A DNA stretch of 64,000 nt. Origin: Pinibacter aurantiacus (GTDB taxonomy: Bacteria > Bacteroidota > Bacteroidia > Chitinophagales > Chitinophagaceae). Positions 8,483-19,194 of the stretch are shown one piece after another. Below the pieces are notes generated by a model, which saw nothing but the letters and a program-made list of their open reading frames with translations, made no database searches and had not been told where the DNA came from. The DNA is taken from the NCBI RefSeq assembly GCF_019130065.1, contig NZ_JAHSPG010000018.1, positions 310,001 to 374,000 of the forward strand, read 5' to 3'. Each line of letters opens with the position of its first letter. Position 1 is the first letter of the stretch. The position numbers and the translations under genes were made by a program.

Positions 8483-10801
8483 CTATCGTTTTTTATCGTC
8501 TGTAATTATATCAACACGTTTCAACATCCAGTGATCAAATGATTTGATATCGCCGCGCTGTCCGGCGCCTTCTTCATTTAACAACGCTTCTAACGGATTG
8601 TCGCTGAACTCAGGTTCATCACCCTTTACAACACCCCGTCTTGTGAAGACGTCACGATTCGATACCGGCTCTCGCAATGCAATGAACACATAATGATAGG
8701 TTCCCGCAGTTGTATGCCTCACTGTGGCAAGGTGATAAAAACTAGTATCATTCAAAATGCTGTTAGGGTAAGTGAGAATGCTCGTTCGCGGTTGTGGATA
8801 CAGCAGATAGGTATTACCTTTCGGATCGATTGACATTACGTAAATAAATAGCGGAGTGATTTTATCAGTAGCCAATGCAGAGCCCGCATCTTTCTCAATG
8901 CCAATGTCTAGCTTGTCCTCCGTAGTTGATTTTCCCGAAATCTGATCGTCCGCCTTTTGCTTGCTGCCCAGGTTTTTTATGGAAAGGTGATATGGAAACG
9001 TCATTGTTTTATCGGGAGGAGGAGACGTCATAGATAACCAGTTTGCTAAAACAGACAATCGTCTGAGCCTGTCTGTTATACTATCAATTTGATAGCTATT
9101 GCCGCTTGTGAAAAAATCTGTTACAGCGCTAAGTCCATTTCCTTTGTTGGCGTCTTTACTGAGAATTGTTTTTTCCCAGCCATAAGCGATGCTGTTAGCG
9201 TTGTTGGTAAAATGTCCCGCAAGCATGTAGTCTGCAGCCGCAGGTGTGCTCACCACTCTGATGTTCCTGTTTTTCTCCACAGCCAGTTTTGCTTGCAGCT
9301 GATCAACTAGTGCTTGTGGAGGCGGCAATTGAAGATAAGCACTGCGTGATTTTGCTGCGGTGATAAGGTTGTTGACCGTTGTTGCATCAGGATCGCTAAA
9401 CACGAAAGTTTCCATAACGCCGTTTCTGTTTAGCTTCCAGCCGTTGTTATAAAAGAGTACAGCATCCGGAAAGTTTTGAATGGAAGGGTTCATCCATGCA
9501 TATCCCTTGTTGCTTTGATACAAGGCTTTTGCTTTGTTAACGACACTGTTATATTCATCCTGGCTCAACCCAGTGCCGAGAAATATTTTTAGAGGAGGAT
9601 CAGGGTTGGGCAGTTTTTTCAGGATGGTAAAATTCAAAGTTGTCAGATCATTCGTTTTCCATTTATTGCTTTGATTCATCAACATGACCTCCGTTTCTGT
9701 AAAGCCAACATTCGTTACTTTAATGCTGTCTTTGGTTTTGGTATCAATAAGAATATCGTCGTTTAAAATGTCATCTGTAAAACCTGCAGTTATTATGGGT
9801 AATTGTTTGGCGGAGCAATTGGCGCATTTAAGTGAATAAGAAGCCTTTTTTACTTGCGCAGATGCTGTGCCCACAAGGTTTTGTTTGCGTCGCTTGTCGG
9901 CCTCTATGTTCGGTGTCTGCTGCTTATTCAGCAGTCGCAGTTTGGAAACAGTTCTGTCAAGCAACACATCGATCGGCGCCTGGCTCCATTCTGTGACCGA
10001 TCGGCAAAAGCTAATCGTAAATGCGCCGTAATATGTTTTGGGAGATATCTGCGCTTCGCTTGCAATTTCATTATCCTGGCAGGAACCAATGGTGAGTGCC
10101 CCCGACTGACCAAGCAAGCGTGTGGTGGCTGTTGTTGCGCTTACAAATTTTGCCGGCTCCAGTGAAGGCTTTACTTCTCTTGCAGAGTCTGCCTCAAAGG
10201 CAGTGCTGCCTCTTGTGTTGGTCGCGCTATGGCAGCAATCTGTAATCACCGTAAGTACAACACCTTTGTCCGTAAAACCAGAAAATATCTTATTCAACTC
10301 TGCACTGTTAAGATCGGGAACGCCCGGTTTTACAATGTCTGCGGACAAAATGGTGTTGCGGTATCCTTTGCCTGTTCTCAGTTGATTGTCGTTTGCTGAT
10401 TCATACTCATAACTGCCATGTCCCGAGTAGAAGAACACGAAGTAATCGCCCTTCTTGCATTTTGCGAGTATCTCATTAAACTTTTGCAGAATCGCTGCCC
10501 GTGATGCTTCCTGATCGCGCAGTATGGTAATGTTCTGCGGCAGGAAGCCATAATATTTGATAAACAATTTTGAAATTGTATCCACATCATTCAGGCATCC
10601 GTTGAGGTTTTTAATTTCACGATCCCTGCAGATCTGGCATGTAGCAAGGGTTACATTGGCCAGGTAATTATTAATGCCCACACAAAGCATGTACTGTGTG
10701 CCTTTAGCAGCTCTCAGCGATTGCGTTTGGGAAAACGCACAGCTACACATAAACAGATAACTGAGCGATAAGAACCAGTATGGCAGAAACCTTTTTCTCA
10801 T
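8483..10801 (-). CDS. Exported caspase-family protease with DUF4384-like C-terminal region
   Basis: A 772-residue protein; signal peptide about residues 1-25 (YWFLSLSYLFMCSCAFSQ). The caspase domain is near 36-290: MLCVGINNY, LNGCLNDVD, catalytic His128 in FFYSGHG and catalytic Cys190 in TDCCHSAT. An insert ATCQICRDREIKNLNGC brings extra cysteines. The middle (about 330-600) is unassigned. The stretch near 640-740 (LFIYVMSIDPKGNTYLLYPQP...YHYVFIALREPV) resembles DUF4384, a domain often found behind bacterial caspases. It is the first gene of a two-gene operon with the WD40-caspase gene and diverges from a TPR membrane protein. A pair of different exported caspases in one operon is uncommon; one may activate the other, which is inference. 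Confidence 0.9.
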   Translation of the reverse strand: MRKRFLPYWFLSLSYLFMCSCAFSQTQSLRAAKGTQYMLCVGINNYLANVTLATCQICRDREIKNLNGCLNDVDTISKLFIKYYGFLPQNITILRDQEASRAAILQKFNEILAKCKKGDYFVFFYSGHGSYEYESANDNQLRTGKGYRNTILSADIVKPGVPDLNSAELNKIFSGFTDKGVVLTVITDCCHSATNTRGSTAFEADSAREVKPSLEPAKFVSATTATTRLLGQSGALTIGSCQDNEIASEAQISPKTYYGAFTISFCRSVTEWSQAPIDVLLDRTVSKLRLLNKQQTPNIEADKRRKQNLVGTASAQVKKASYSLKCANCSAKQLPIITAGFTDDILNDDILIDTKTKDSIKVTNVGFTETEVMLMNQSNKWKTNDLTTLNFTILKKLPNPDPPLKIFLGTGLSQDEYNSVVNKAKALYQSNKGYAWMNPSIQNFPDAVLFYNNGWKLNRNGVMETFVFSDPDATTVNNLITAAKSRSAYLQLPPPQALVDQLQAKLAVEKNRNIRVVSTPAAADYMLAGHFTNNANSIAYGWEKTILSKDANKGNGLSAVTDFFTSGNSYQIDSITDRLRRLSVLANWLSMTSPPPDKTMTFPYHLSIKNLGSKQKADDQISGKSTTEDKLDIGIEKDAGSALATDKITPLFIYVMSIDPKGNTYLLYPQPRTSILTYPNSILNDTSFYHLATVRHTTAGTYHYVFIALREPVSNRDVFTRRGVVKGDEPEFSDNPLEALLNEEGAGQRGDIKSFDHWMLKRVDIITDDKKR

Positions 10802-10998
10802 AGTGGATGGGGTATTGTATTATGTCTTGCCAAAAAAGAAGATCTCTGAGGTGGTTTGTTGCAATAGGAGATAGAAGATGTGATGAATGTACATCGTACA
10901 CTGCGCTTATACAATATACAAAAGTTCCTGCCGCTTTCACAAAAACAAATTTCACGGGATAAATGTTAACTTACGTAACATCACCATACTCGGCTGCA
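10802..10998. promoter_or_regulatory. Divergent intergenic region between the caspase operon and the TPR gene
   Basis: About 200 bases separate the starts of the caspase operon (minus strand) and the TPR gene (plus strand). It must hold both promoters, so joint control is likely. No clear Bacteroidota -33/-7 pair or long palindrome was recognised by eye. Confidence 0.45.
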
Positions 10999-12648
<1,650 letters not shown>

Positions 12649-12650
<2 letters not shown>

Positions 12651-12891
12651 ACTTAGAAGGTTTAGGTACTTTAATTTCTCTTCCCGTATCAGATGGGTTT
12701 GTAGTGTCAGCTGGCATTGGCATTTTCATGGTATCTGCCTGTTTCATTATTGAGTCAGTATGCACTGCTGCAGCAGAGTCCGCTTTTTTCTCTTCTGTGC
12801 TGGCGTTGTTGTTGCAGCTATAAATGCCTGCAATCAACACTGCCGCCAATAAAAATATTGGTCTGAAAGCCTGATTGGTTTTGGTTGTCAT
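12649..12891 (-). CDS. Small hypothetical lipoprotein
   Basis: An 80-residue protein. Residues 1-26 form a lipoprotein signal (PIFLLAAVLIAGIYSC), the cysteine being the likely lipid anchor. The rest is a short, polar, low-complexity tail (NNNASTEEKKADSAAAV...PMPADTTNPSDTGREIKVPKPSK) with no recognisable fold. It resembles the many small Bacteroidota lipoproteins of unknown role. The ATG at 12891 fits the signal. It is convergent with the TPR gene and the two share the GTTGAGA hairpin between them. Confidence 0.7.
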
Positions 12892-13044
12892 TTTGGTTTT
12901 GTTTTCTCTAATGTAGTATTAATATTTTGGGGATGCAAGTCTTTGAAGGTGTTGAATTGTCTGTAAATGCTGGCTGCTAACGTTTTCCACAGTTCAAACA
13001 ATTCCGGTTCCCGGATGTTAATTGAGAACCTAAAAAATGAGTAA

Positions 13045-14124
13045 ATGAAGAACACTTTTGTCCTGTTGTTTTCAATCGCGTTATTTGCGGGTTGTAACAA
13101 CCAGTCCACAACAAACAACGCAACATCCAACGATTCTGAGAAGCCGCATGCAGCTGATACTTCAACAGCAAGCAATGGAGTACTCGTTAATGCTGATAAC
13201 TTCGTTCGTGCCGAAACCGATATGTATTTTGCACAATCTGTAAAGGATGCAGGAGGGATAGCAAAGTTTCACCATTTCCGGGAGTTGATGCCGATCGATA
13301 ACCAATCCGTGATACGTGCAAACCGCGATGTATTGTACTCATCAATTGTTTTTGATCTGGACGCGGCGCCGGTTACCATCACTTTACCTGATCCCGGCAA
13401 GCGCTTCATGTCTGCAATGCTCATCGACGAAGATCAATATGCTCAAACATATTATGCACCCGGCACTTTTACTTTCACAAAAGAAAAAGTTGGTACCCGT
13501 TATATAATGTTGGGCATTCGCACATTTGTTGACCCCAACGATCCTAAAGATATAGACAAAGTGATAGCACTACAGGATGCAATTAAAGTGGATCAAAAAG
13601 AAAATGGAAAATTTGAAGTTCCCGACTGGGACCAGGCCGGTCGCAAGCGTATACATGATTCACTGGTGGATGTTTCCAAAACACTTCCCGATACAAAAGG
13701 AATGTTTGGTACAAAGGACCAGGTCGATGCCACGCGGCACCTGGTTGGCACTGCTACCGGTTGGGGAGGCAACCCAGAAAAAGATGCAACTTATCTGCCA
13801 GTTTTTCCGGCGAAAAATGATGGGAACACGGTGTACAAACTCAAAGTGAAAAATGTTCCGGTTGATGGTTTTTGGTCCGTGAGCGTTTACAACAAGGAGG
13901 GTTATTTTCAAAAGAATGATCTCAATAGTTATTCGCGCAATAGCTTAACGGCGAAAAAAGATGCAGATGGCTCTGTTACCATACAGTTTGGCGGTTGCGA
14001 TGGGAAGGTGGCGAATTGCATTCCCATTACACCGGGATGGAGTTATTGGGTGCGGCTTTACCGTCCACGCAAAGAAATTTTGGATGGCAAATGGAAGTTT
14101 CCTGAAGCGCAGGCAGTGAAGTAG
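13045..14124 (+). CDS. DUF1254/DUF1214 domain lipoprotein
   Basis: A 359-residue protein with lipoprotein signal MKNTFVLLFSIALFAGC. After a Ser/Thr/Asn-rich linker, a DUF1254-like region (ETDMYFAQSV, MPIDNQSVIRANRDVLYSSIVFDLDAAPVTITLPDPGKR) is followed by a C-terminal DUF1214-like region (KNVPVDGFWSVSVYNKEGYF, NSLTAKKDADGSVTIQFGG, PGWSYWVRLYRPRKEILDGKWKFP). These domains usually occur together in envelope proteins of unknown biochemistry. The family assignment is firm; the function is unknown. It appears monocistronic, with 320 bases before the next gene. Confidence 0.85.
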   Translation: MKNTFVLLFSIALFAGCNNQSTTNNATSNDSEKPHAADTSTASNGVLVNADNFVRAETDMYFAQSVKDAGGIAKFHHFRELMPIDNQSVIRANRDVLYSSIVFDLDAAPVTITLPDPGKRFMSAMLIDEDQYAQTYYAPGTFTFTKEKVGTRYIMLGIRTFVDPNDPKDIDKVIALQDAIKVDQKENGKFEVPDWDQAGRKRIHDSLVDVSKTLPDTKGMFGTKDQVDATRHLVGTATGWGGNPEKDATYLPVFPAKNDGNTVYKLKVKNVPVDGFWSVSVYNKEGYFQKNDLNSYSRNSLTAKKDADGSVTIQFGGCDGKVANCIPITPGWSYWVRLYRPRKEILDGKWKFPEAQAVK

Positions 14125-14448
14125 CGACCTGTTTTTCCGATGTCTATGTTTTGGTTAGTAAATGAATTTTTAAAACTTTGACTCTTTTGAAAAGTGCTTG
14201 CAAATCATTTGATTTATGTTCGCGCCGCAATATTTCATTTCAATTATTTCCAGGTCAAGAATCTTATTACACATCGGATGTGCACGTCCATATGTGTGTA
14301 ACAATATGCGGTTTCAGTACCCCCGTGTCGTGCGTGTAATGCGTTCGCTACTGTTCGAAAGATGTGGCTTGGCTATATTTTAATGAAGTATTGCAACGGG
14401 AAAGGCTGAAACCGTATTTTATTTTCAGCCAGTTTAAAATTTTCTGGC
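14125..14448. promoter_or_regulatory. Non-coding region upstream of the SymE-like gene, with a start-proximal hairpin
   Basis: No gene is seen in these 324 bases. A hairpin GGCTGAAA (14404-14411) / TTTCAGCC (14423-14430) ends 18 bases before the symE-like ATG and could affect ribosome access. In the classical SymE system an antisense RNA covers the 5' end of the toxin mRNA; this gap could hold a similar RNA, but no promoter-terminator pair for one was identified. Confidence 0.4.
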
Positions 14449-14736
14449 ATGCCATACCCAGTAAAAAGGAAAGCTCCAAAACAAACCCAAAGAACATTCA
14501 AGGACAAAGCAACTCGGCGCTGCACAATCAGTGAAATTACTCGTAGATTAATGTCGACGCCTTATAATCCGCCACTTGCCAGAAGCCCCTATATTCGCTT
14601 GTCTGGCAAATGGCTGGAAAGAGCAGGATTTTATATCGGAGATCAAATAGAGATAATTGTCATGAAGAAGATGCTTCTTATACAGCCTGCAAAAGATATC
14701 CATCAACCCATTAAATCAGAATTTCTTCAGAATTGA
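14449..14736 (+). CDS. SymE-family type I toxin-like protein
   Basis: A 95-residue basic protein. The N-terminal 45 residues are rich in Lys/Arg (MPYPVKRKAPKQTQRTFKDK). The C-terminal half has the SymE/AbrB-like swapped-hairpin signature SPYIRLSGKWLERAGFYIGD followed by QIEIIVMKKMLLIQPA. In Escherichia coli SymE is an SOS-induced toxin derived from an AbrB-like fold and repressed by the antisense RNA SymR. The family match is visible in the sequence; toxicity and RNA control here are inference. It is a solitary gene followed by a terminator at 14845, and the upstream gap carries a hairpin near the start codon. Confidence 0.8.
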   Translation: MPYPVKRKAPKQTQRTFKDKATRRCTISEITRRLMSTPYNPPLARSPYIRLSGKWLERAGFYIGDQIEIIVMKKMLLIQPAKDIHQPIKSEFLQN

Positions 14737-14844
14737 CAAATACATTAGTATAGTTCAGCAATTTACGAAAGGTTTCAAAATGACGTTTCCGACGAAAATC
14801 TGGGTTAGATTTTTCTAGGGTGAAAGTTCTGCTTTCATTTCGTC

Positions 14845-14881
14845 AAAAAAACCGGGGCTTGTCAAGGCCCCGGTTTTTTTT
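14845..14881 (+). terminator. Intrinsic terminator downstream of the SymE-like gene
   Basis: AAAAAA-ACCGGGGC-loop-GCCCCGGT-TTTTTTT: an 8-base GC-rich stem with a run of T after it and a matching run of A before it. It sits about 110 bases after the symE-like stop. The A and T runs would let it work on both strands. Confidence 0.85.
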
Positions 14882-14979
14882 GTTTTAGGAATTAGAAGTT
14901 AGGAATTAGGAACTCAATGTCGTTTAGTTAAACAATTTTTCCCGAACGGAATGGTGTTCGTGATCTGTAAGAAAAGACC

Positions 14980-15075
14980 GCTTGTCATCCCGACGAAGGA
15001 GGGATCTGCGAGATTGTTAACGCAGAGCGGTTGCTGGTGTTAGACCCAGATCCCTCCTTCGTCGGGATGACAAGC
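14980..15075. repeat. Perfect 29-bp inverted repeat (TCATCCCGACGAAGGAGGGA family), copy 1
   Basis: Arms 14980-15008 and 15047-15075 are perfectly complementary over 29 bases and separated by 38 bases. The core word is TCATCCCGACGAAGGAGGGA. A second copy with the same arms, two mismatches and a different loop is at 49712-49807. It lies between the SymE terminator and the next gene and has no coding content. Confidence 0.9.
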
Positions 15076-15192
15076 AACGTGGTTTTAATTTTTCAAACAG
15101 CTTAGTTAAAAGACATTGAACACCTAATTCTTAATTCAAAACGTTAATGAGCCTCTAATCATTTAATTCCAAATGTTTCCAGATTTCATAAC

Positions 15193-15200
15193 TACGTTTG
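15193..15200 (+). promoter_or_regulatory. Candidate Bacteroidota -7 element (TACGTTTG)
   Basis: TACGTTTG matches the TAnnTTTG consensus for the -7 box of the primary sigma factor in Bacteroidota. It lies 13 bases before the ATG at 15214, which would give a very short leader. A convincing -33 box was not found. Confidence 0.4.
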
Positions 15201-15213
15201 CCGCCGGAAAAAT

Positions 15214-17700
15214 ATGAGCATGAAGAATTTGTTTTTGACGCTAGGTGTATTGTTTTTTTGCAGCAGCTTGTTTGCACAACAGGCCGATGAGAAAAATGAC
15301 TTGGGAAAAATATCGGGTCGTGTAACGGATGCTGCTTCACGCGGGCCGCTGGAATATGCGACTATCACAGTACTTGACAGCATCAACAATAAAACAATAA
15401 CAGGAAGCACGTCGGCCAAAGACGGATATTTTATTGTTGCAGACGTTTCTGCAGGTCGGTACCGTGTTACGATCGAGTGCATCGGCTACAAGCCTGTAAC
15501 GCTGCCCGGCGTGGAGGTTACAAAAAATGGAAATACTTCTTTAAAAACTATTCAGCTCGTGAAAGAGGCGCAAAGCCTTGCAGAAGTAACTGTTACCGCA
15601 CGTCCGAAATTGGTGGAGAATAAGATCGACAAAATGGTATTTAATGCAGAAAAAGATCTTACCTCAGCAGGTGGAGTTGCTGCAGACGTATTGAAAAAAG
15701 TACCGCAGGTTTCGATAGATGTAGATGGAAACGTACAGCTGGCGGGCAATGGCGGCATTCGCTTCCTGATTAACGGTCGGCCTTCCACTGCATTTGGCAG
15801 CAACATTGCAGACGTATTGCAATCTATACCGGCCAGCAATATCAAAAGCATTGAAGTGATCACCAATCCCGGCGCCAAATACGATGCGCAGGGCATGGGC
15901 GGTATCATCAATATCATTTTAAAAAGCAGCAAGGCAAAAGGTTACAATGGCAGCATTTCGCTTACGGCAGGTACCCGCGCACAAAACGGTAGTTTTAATT
16001 TCAATGCACGAAAAGATAATTTTGCGTTTAACGCATTTGTGAGTGGCAACACAAGGTTTAAAGTAACCACTCCTTACACGAGTGCAAGAAATTCATTTGA
16101 CACCGCAAGCAAAACGACTGCCACACTATTGCAGGATGGCAATACAAACGTAAAACGCAAGGGCGCAGAAGGAGGAATGGGCATTGACTGGACATGGAAA
16201 AAATACAACAGCATTGCCGCGTCTGTTAACTACAACGCGTATGGAGTAGAGAACGGAGGCGCCGTAAACCAGTTGCAACAATTGTTTGATGCCGGCGGCA
16301 ATTCGCTTGCAAATATTGCGAGCCTGAATAACAGGAACACAAAGAACAGCTGGCATGCCACCGACATTGCACTGAACTACAAACGCACTTTTGCAAAAGA
16401 AGACCAGGAACTGAATTTTTCGGTGAACTCAAGTCTTGGCCGTTCACACATCAGCGCCAACAACCTGCAATACGCAATGCCTCAGGATTCGCTGACCTCG
16501 GGCACGATGAATACAAACCCGGGAAAAGAAAATGAAACGCAGATAGCATTGGATTACAGCCAGCCCATAGCAAGTAAAGTGATGATGGGCGCTGGTCTCA
16601 AAACAACTTTTCTTGATATAGCAAGCGACGCTGATGTGCTGGGTTATTATCCTGCTCAAAAGGCGTATTACTATGACAGCTCTTTGTCTAACAGTCTTGA
16701 CTATCGCCAGAAAGTTTATGCCGCGTACGCAGAACTTAGTTTTCCCGTGGCCAATCTTTTTGATGTGAAAGTGGGCAGCCGTTATGAACGCACAGAAACA
16801 TCGTCTTACTATTCAAATGCACAGAAACAAGTAGCAACACCGGGTTATAACACGTTTGTTCCTTCTGTTTATTTGTCTAAGAAAATAGGTGAGAAGCAGC
16901 ACGTTAAACTTAGCTACTCAAAAAGAATTGAAAGACCAGACTACGGCGATCTTAATCCATTCATCAATACAAGCGATCCCAAGAATATCACAGCGGGCAA
17001 TCCGTACTTGAAACCAGAGATCGGTCACCGCATCGAAGCGGGATACGGCTATGATTTCGGCAAAGGAAACTCTGTGATGCTAACAGCTTTTTACAGACAT
17101 AACATGGATGATATTCAGCCATATGTTACGTACTATCCATCACTGCAAGTAGGCGATAGCACTTACTACAATGTGTCTGTCAGCACTCGTGAAAACATAG
17201 GCACAGAGGACAATACGGGTCTCAACGTATTTGCCGATGTTTTCCCTGTTTCAAAGCTGGAGTTCCGCACCAACCTTTCTTTTTTTCATCGCAAAATTAA
17301 CAACCAGATAGATGTAGGCCAGAGCCGCACTTCGTTCAACTACAGAATTAACGCGAACCTGAGCTATGAATTTAACAACACATTGTCTGCAGAGTTTTTC
17401 GGCAACTTCAACTCAGCAAGAAATGAAGTGCAGGGGAAATATCCATCCTTCACTACATATAGTTTCGCGGTACGCAAAATGTTCTGGAACAAAAAGGGAA
17501 GCCTCGCCCTTAGTGCCAACAATCCGTTCAATGAGTATGTAACGCAGAAAACAGAACTATACGGCTCGAATTTCACTACGACATCCATTCGCAAAATTCC
17601 TTACCGTTCGGTGTCTTTAAACTTCACGTGGAAATTTGGAGCATTGGTGTTTAAAAAAGAAAAAGAGAAAGAAGCACAGGGCGATGATGGCGGGATTTAA
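15214..17700 (+). CDS. TonB-dependent receptor-like outer membrane beta-barrel protein (OMP_b-brl_3 type)
   Basis: An 828-residue protein. Signal peptide MSMKNLFLTLGVLFFCSSLFAQ (two possible starts, 15214 and 15220), then a carboxypeptidase-regulatory-like domain at about 30-115 (KISGRVTDAASRGPLEYATITVLDS...GYKPVTLPGVEV). A plug-like region follows at about 130-230 (DVLKKVPQVSIDVDGNVQLAGN, IEVITNPGAKYDAQGMGGIINIILK), and then a long outer-membrane barrel (YSKRIERPDYGDLNPF, GNPYLKPEIGHRIEAGYGYDFG). This is the architecture of family PF14905, often annotated as a TonB-dependent receptor. No SusD partner follows, so it is not a SusC. The ligand is unknown. Confidence 0.87.
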   Translation: MSMKNLFLTLGVLFFCSSLFAQQADEKNDLGKISGRVTDAASRGPLEYATITVLDSINNKTITGSTSAKDGYFIVADVSAGRYRVTIECIGYKPVTLPGVEVTKNGNTSLKTIQLVKEAQSLAEVTVTARPKLVENKIDKMVFNAEKDLTSAGGVAADVLKKVPQVSIDVDGNVQLAGNGGIRFLINGRPSTAFGSNIADVLQSIPASNIKSIEVITNPGAKYDAQGMGGIINIILKSSKAKGYNGSISLTAGTRAQNGSFNFNARKDNFAFNAFVSGNTRFKVTTPYTSARNSFDTASKTTATLLQDGNTNVKRKGAEGGMGIDWTWKKYNSIAASVNYNAYGVENGGAVNQLQQLFDAGGNSLANIASLNNRNTKNSWHATDIALNYKRTFAKEDQELNFSVNSSLGRSHISANNLQYAMPQDSLTSGTMNTNPGKENETQIALDYSQPIASKVMMGAGLKTTFLDIASDADVLGYYPAQKAYYYDSSLSNSLDYRQKVYAAYAELSFPVANLFDVKVGSRYERTETSSYYSNAQKQVATPGYNTFVPSVYLSKKIGEKQHVKLSYSKRIERPDYGDLNPFINTSDPKNITAGNPYLKPEIGHRIEAGYGYDFGKGNSVMLTAFYRHNMDDIQPYVTYYPSLQVGDSTYYNVSVSTRENIGTEDNTGLNVFADVFPVSKLEFRTNLSFFHRKINNQIDVGQSRTSFNYRINANLSYEFNNTLSAEFFGNFNSARNEVQGKYPSFTTYSFAVRKMFWNKKGSLALSANNPFNEYVTQKTELYGSNFTTTSIRKIPYRSVSLNFTWKFGALVFKKEKEKEAQGDDGGI

Positions 17701-17720
17701 AAAATGCATCAGTTTTTTTC

Positions 17721-17814
17721 ACCACTAAGACACTAAGGGCACTAAGTTTCACTAAGGTTCTCCGTTCGTTTTGAATCTCTTAGTGGAGCTTAGTGTACTA
17801 AGTGCCTTAGTGGT
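17721..17814. repeat. Inverted repeat of the CACTAAG family, copy 1
   Basis: Left arm 17721-17757 uses CACTAAG words; right arm 17778-17814 is its near reverse complement (CTTAGTG words). The arms are about 37 bases and enclose about 20 bases. It lies between the convergent stops at 17700 and 17831 and is a plausible bidirectional terminator. Relatives occur at 52115-52227 and 54615-54707. Confidence 0.85.
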
Positions 17815-17830
17815 AAATCTTAATGCTCGT

Positions 17831-18586
17831 TTACAATGCCGTTTCATAGACCTTGCGATTATTCGCCACACAATCTTTCCACCACTCCAACCATTTTGCA
17901 GGATTGTTTTCAATGATGAATTGCACAGCTTGTTCGCGTCGTTGAGTCAGGCGTTCTTTTTTAACCTGCGTTATATTATTTCTTAATTGACTCAAATTTA
18001 AGTCGGTGCAATAAACGGGACTGCCGGGTTGTTGTCTCCAGGAGTCCTGCAAATTGCCGATGTCCAGTGCATCGAAGCCGCTATCATTTATGAGTTTCGA
18101 TACAATTTCTTTTGCGTGTTGATCATCTCCAGACACGGGCAATGCAATACGGGAAGCAGAATTTTCTGTGCTGCCACTATGTATTAAAGAACCGGCAAGA
18201 ATAGAGTTATACGCTTTTACAACAGGCACTCCAAGTTTTGTTGATACCCAAACGCTTTCTGTCATTCCATTTTCAAGCTCATCTATTTTACCGTCCCGGA
18301 TGGGGTAGTAGTTCGTTGTGTCAATAACGACAGTGTTGCTGGAAATGCTTTGCCCCAGTGAATTTGCCAGCTTTGGTATTTCTATTGAAGGAATTGTGAC
18401 AACCAGCGCATCAACATCTTTTACAACGTCAGTTAGTGAAACGGGTTTTGCTCCGGTTTCATCTTCGAGCGCTTTCATTTTAGCTAAATTTGTTGCGTTG
18501 GTCATTTTTACTTCATGACCCGCTTTTAAATATTGCCTTATTAGCGCTGAGCCAATTTGGCCTGCTCCAATAATTCCGATTTTCAT
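17831..18586 (-). CDS. NAD(P)-binding F420-dependent-type oxidoreductase
   Basis: A 251-residue cytoplasmic protein. It opens with the Rossmann motif GIIGAGQIGSALIRQYLKAG, followed by strands KPVSLTDVV, DALVVTIPS and VVIDTTNYY and the later segment KLGVPVVKAYNSI, typical of the NADPH-dependent F420 reductase-like family (PF03807). In bacteria without F420, members use NADP and small organic substrates. Its start overlaps the SRPBCC gene stop by 4 bases (ATGA), so the two are translationally coupled. The substrate is unknown. Confidence 0.85.
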   Translation of the reverse strand: MKIGIIGAGQIGSALIRQYLKAGHEVKMTNATNLAKMKALEDETGAKPVSLTDVVKDVDALVVTIPSIEIPKLANSLGQSISSNTVVIDTTNYYPIRDGKIDELENGMTESVWVSTKLGVPVVKAYNSILAGSLIHSGSTENSASRIALPVSGDDQHAKEIVSKLINDSGFDALDIGNLQDSWRQQPGSPVYCTDLNLSQLRNNITQVKKERLTQRREQAVQFIIENNPAKWLEWWKDCVANNRKVYETAL

Positions 18587-19035
18587 TTACTTGCAAGTTT
18601 TTGCTGGTTCATGTGAGCAATCATTTTTTGAATGTTCTTATCCCATCCATCGGTCATAGCTGTGGCGATTGCAAAGTTTGCTTCGTTAAAGCCGGTTTGT
18701 TTGATATGCAGTTTTGTTCCGCTGCCATAAGACTCCAATGTCCATTCGCAAATGGTATCAAGTGTAATGCTGCCATCACCGGGACCGCCTTTCCAACTGT
18801 ATATTAGCTTTTTAAACGGCACCAACTCGAGCACTTTACAATTGAAAATACCATCGAGGTTGAGGCTTGGAATCGGTTTTATGCGGAAGCTGAATTCATG
18901 GCCCACAATAGGTTTGAAATCATTTGGCATGAGCCATAGTTCGATCAGGTCTGCCTGAGTAAGGTACTTCCAAACTTCGCCTGGTGGTTGCTCATATATC
19001 CATTGATTAACGATTTCCGTTTGCATATTTATCAT
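18583..19035 (-). CDS. SRPBCC (AHSA1-like) domain protein
   Basis: A 150-residue protein with the AHSA1/START-like pattern: IVNQWIYEQPPGEVWKYLTQADLIELWLMPNDFKPIVGHEFSFR at the N-terminus, then LELVPFKKLIYSWKGG and CEWTLESYGSGTKLHIKQTGF, and a helix TDGWDKNIQKMIAHM. Such domains bind hydrophobic ligands; AHSA1-like genes often sit with ArsR-type regulators. Starts at 19035 or 19026 are both possible. It leads a two-gene operon with the oxidoreductase, and a perfect palindrome lies just upstream. Confidence 0.85.
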   Translation of the reverse strand: MINMQTEIVNQWIYEQPPGEVWKYLTQADLIELWLMPNDFKPIVGHEFSFRIKPIPSLNLDGIFNCKVLELVPFKKLIYSWKGGPGDGSITLDTICEWTLESYGSGTKLHIKQTGFNEANFAIATAMTDGWDKNIQKMIAHMNQQKLASK

Positions 19036-19055
19036 TTTGAACTGCTAAAGTATAT

Positions 19056-19071
19056 GTAACTTTAAAGTTAC
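19056..19071. promoter_or_regulatory. Perfect 16-bp palindrome, candidate operator
   Basis: GTAACTTTAAAGTTAC is a perfect palindrome centred about 28 bases before the SRPBCC start, where a repressor would cover the promoter. Such a site would suit a dimeric winged-helix regulator (HxlR, MarR or ArsR type). No such regulator gene is adjacent, so the binding protein is unknown. Confidence 0.55.
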
Positions 19072-19194
19072 GCAAGTTTTTTGTCGATTATTTTATTTAA
19101 GACTGATAATGATTTTAAACCAACACTCGGTTCGGTTCTATTAACCATATTCTTTTATGCTTTCACCCGTAAACGATTTAACTTAAATTCGGGA

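Noticed and set aside
4703-10801. Caspase pair as an antiphage (abortive infection) system
   Set aside because: Both proteins have signal peptides and no defence gene, gasdermin or nuclease lies nearby. A defence role is not supported, so only an envelope system is proposed.
14980-15075. Attachment site or transposon end at the TCATCCCGACG repeat
   Set aside because: No transposase lies between the arms (only 38 bases), and a second copy with the same spacing indicates a stem-loop repeat rather than the ends of a mobile gene.
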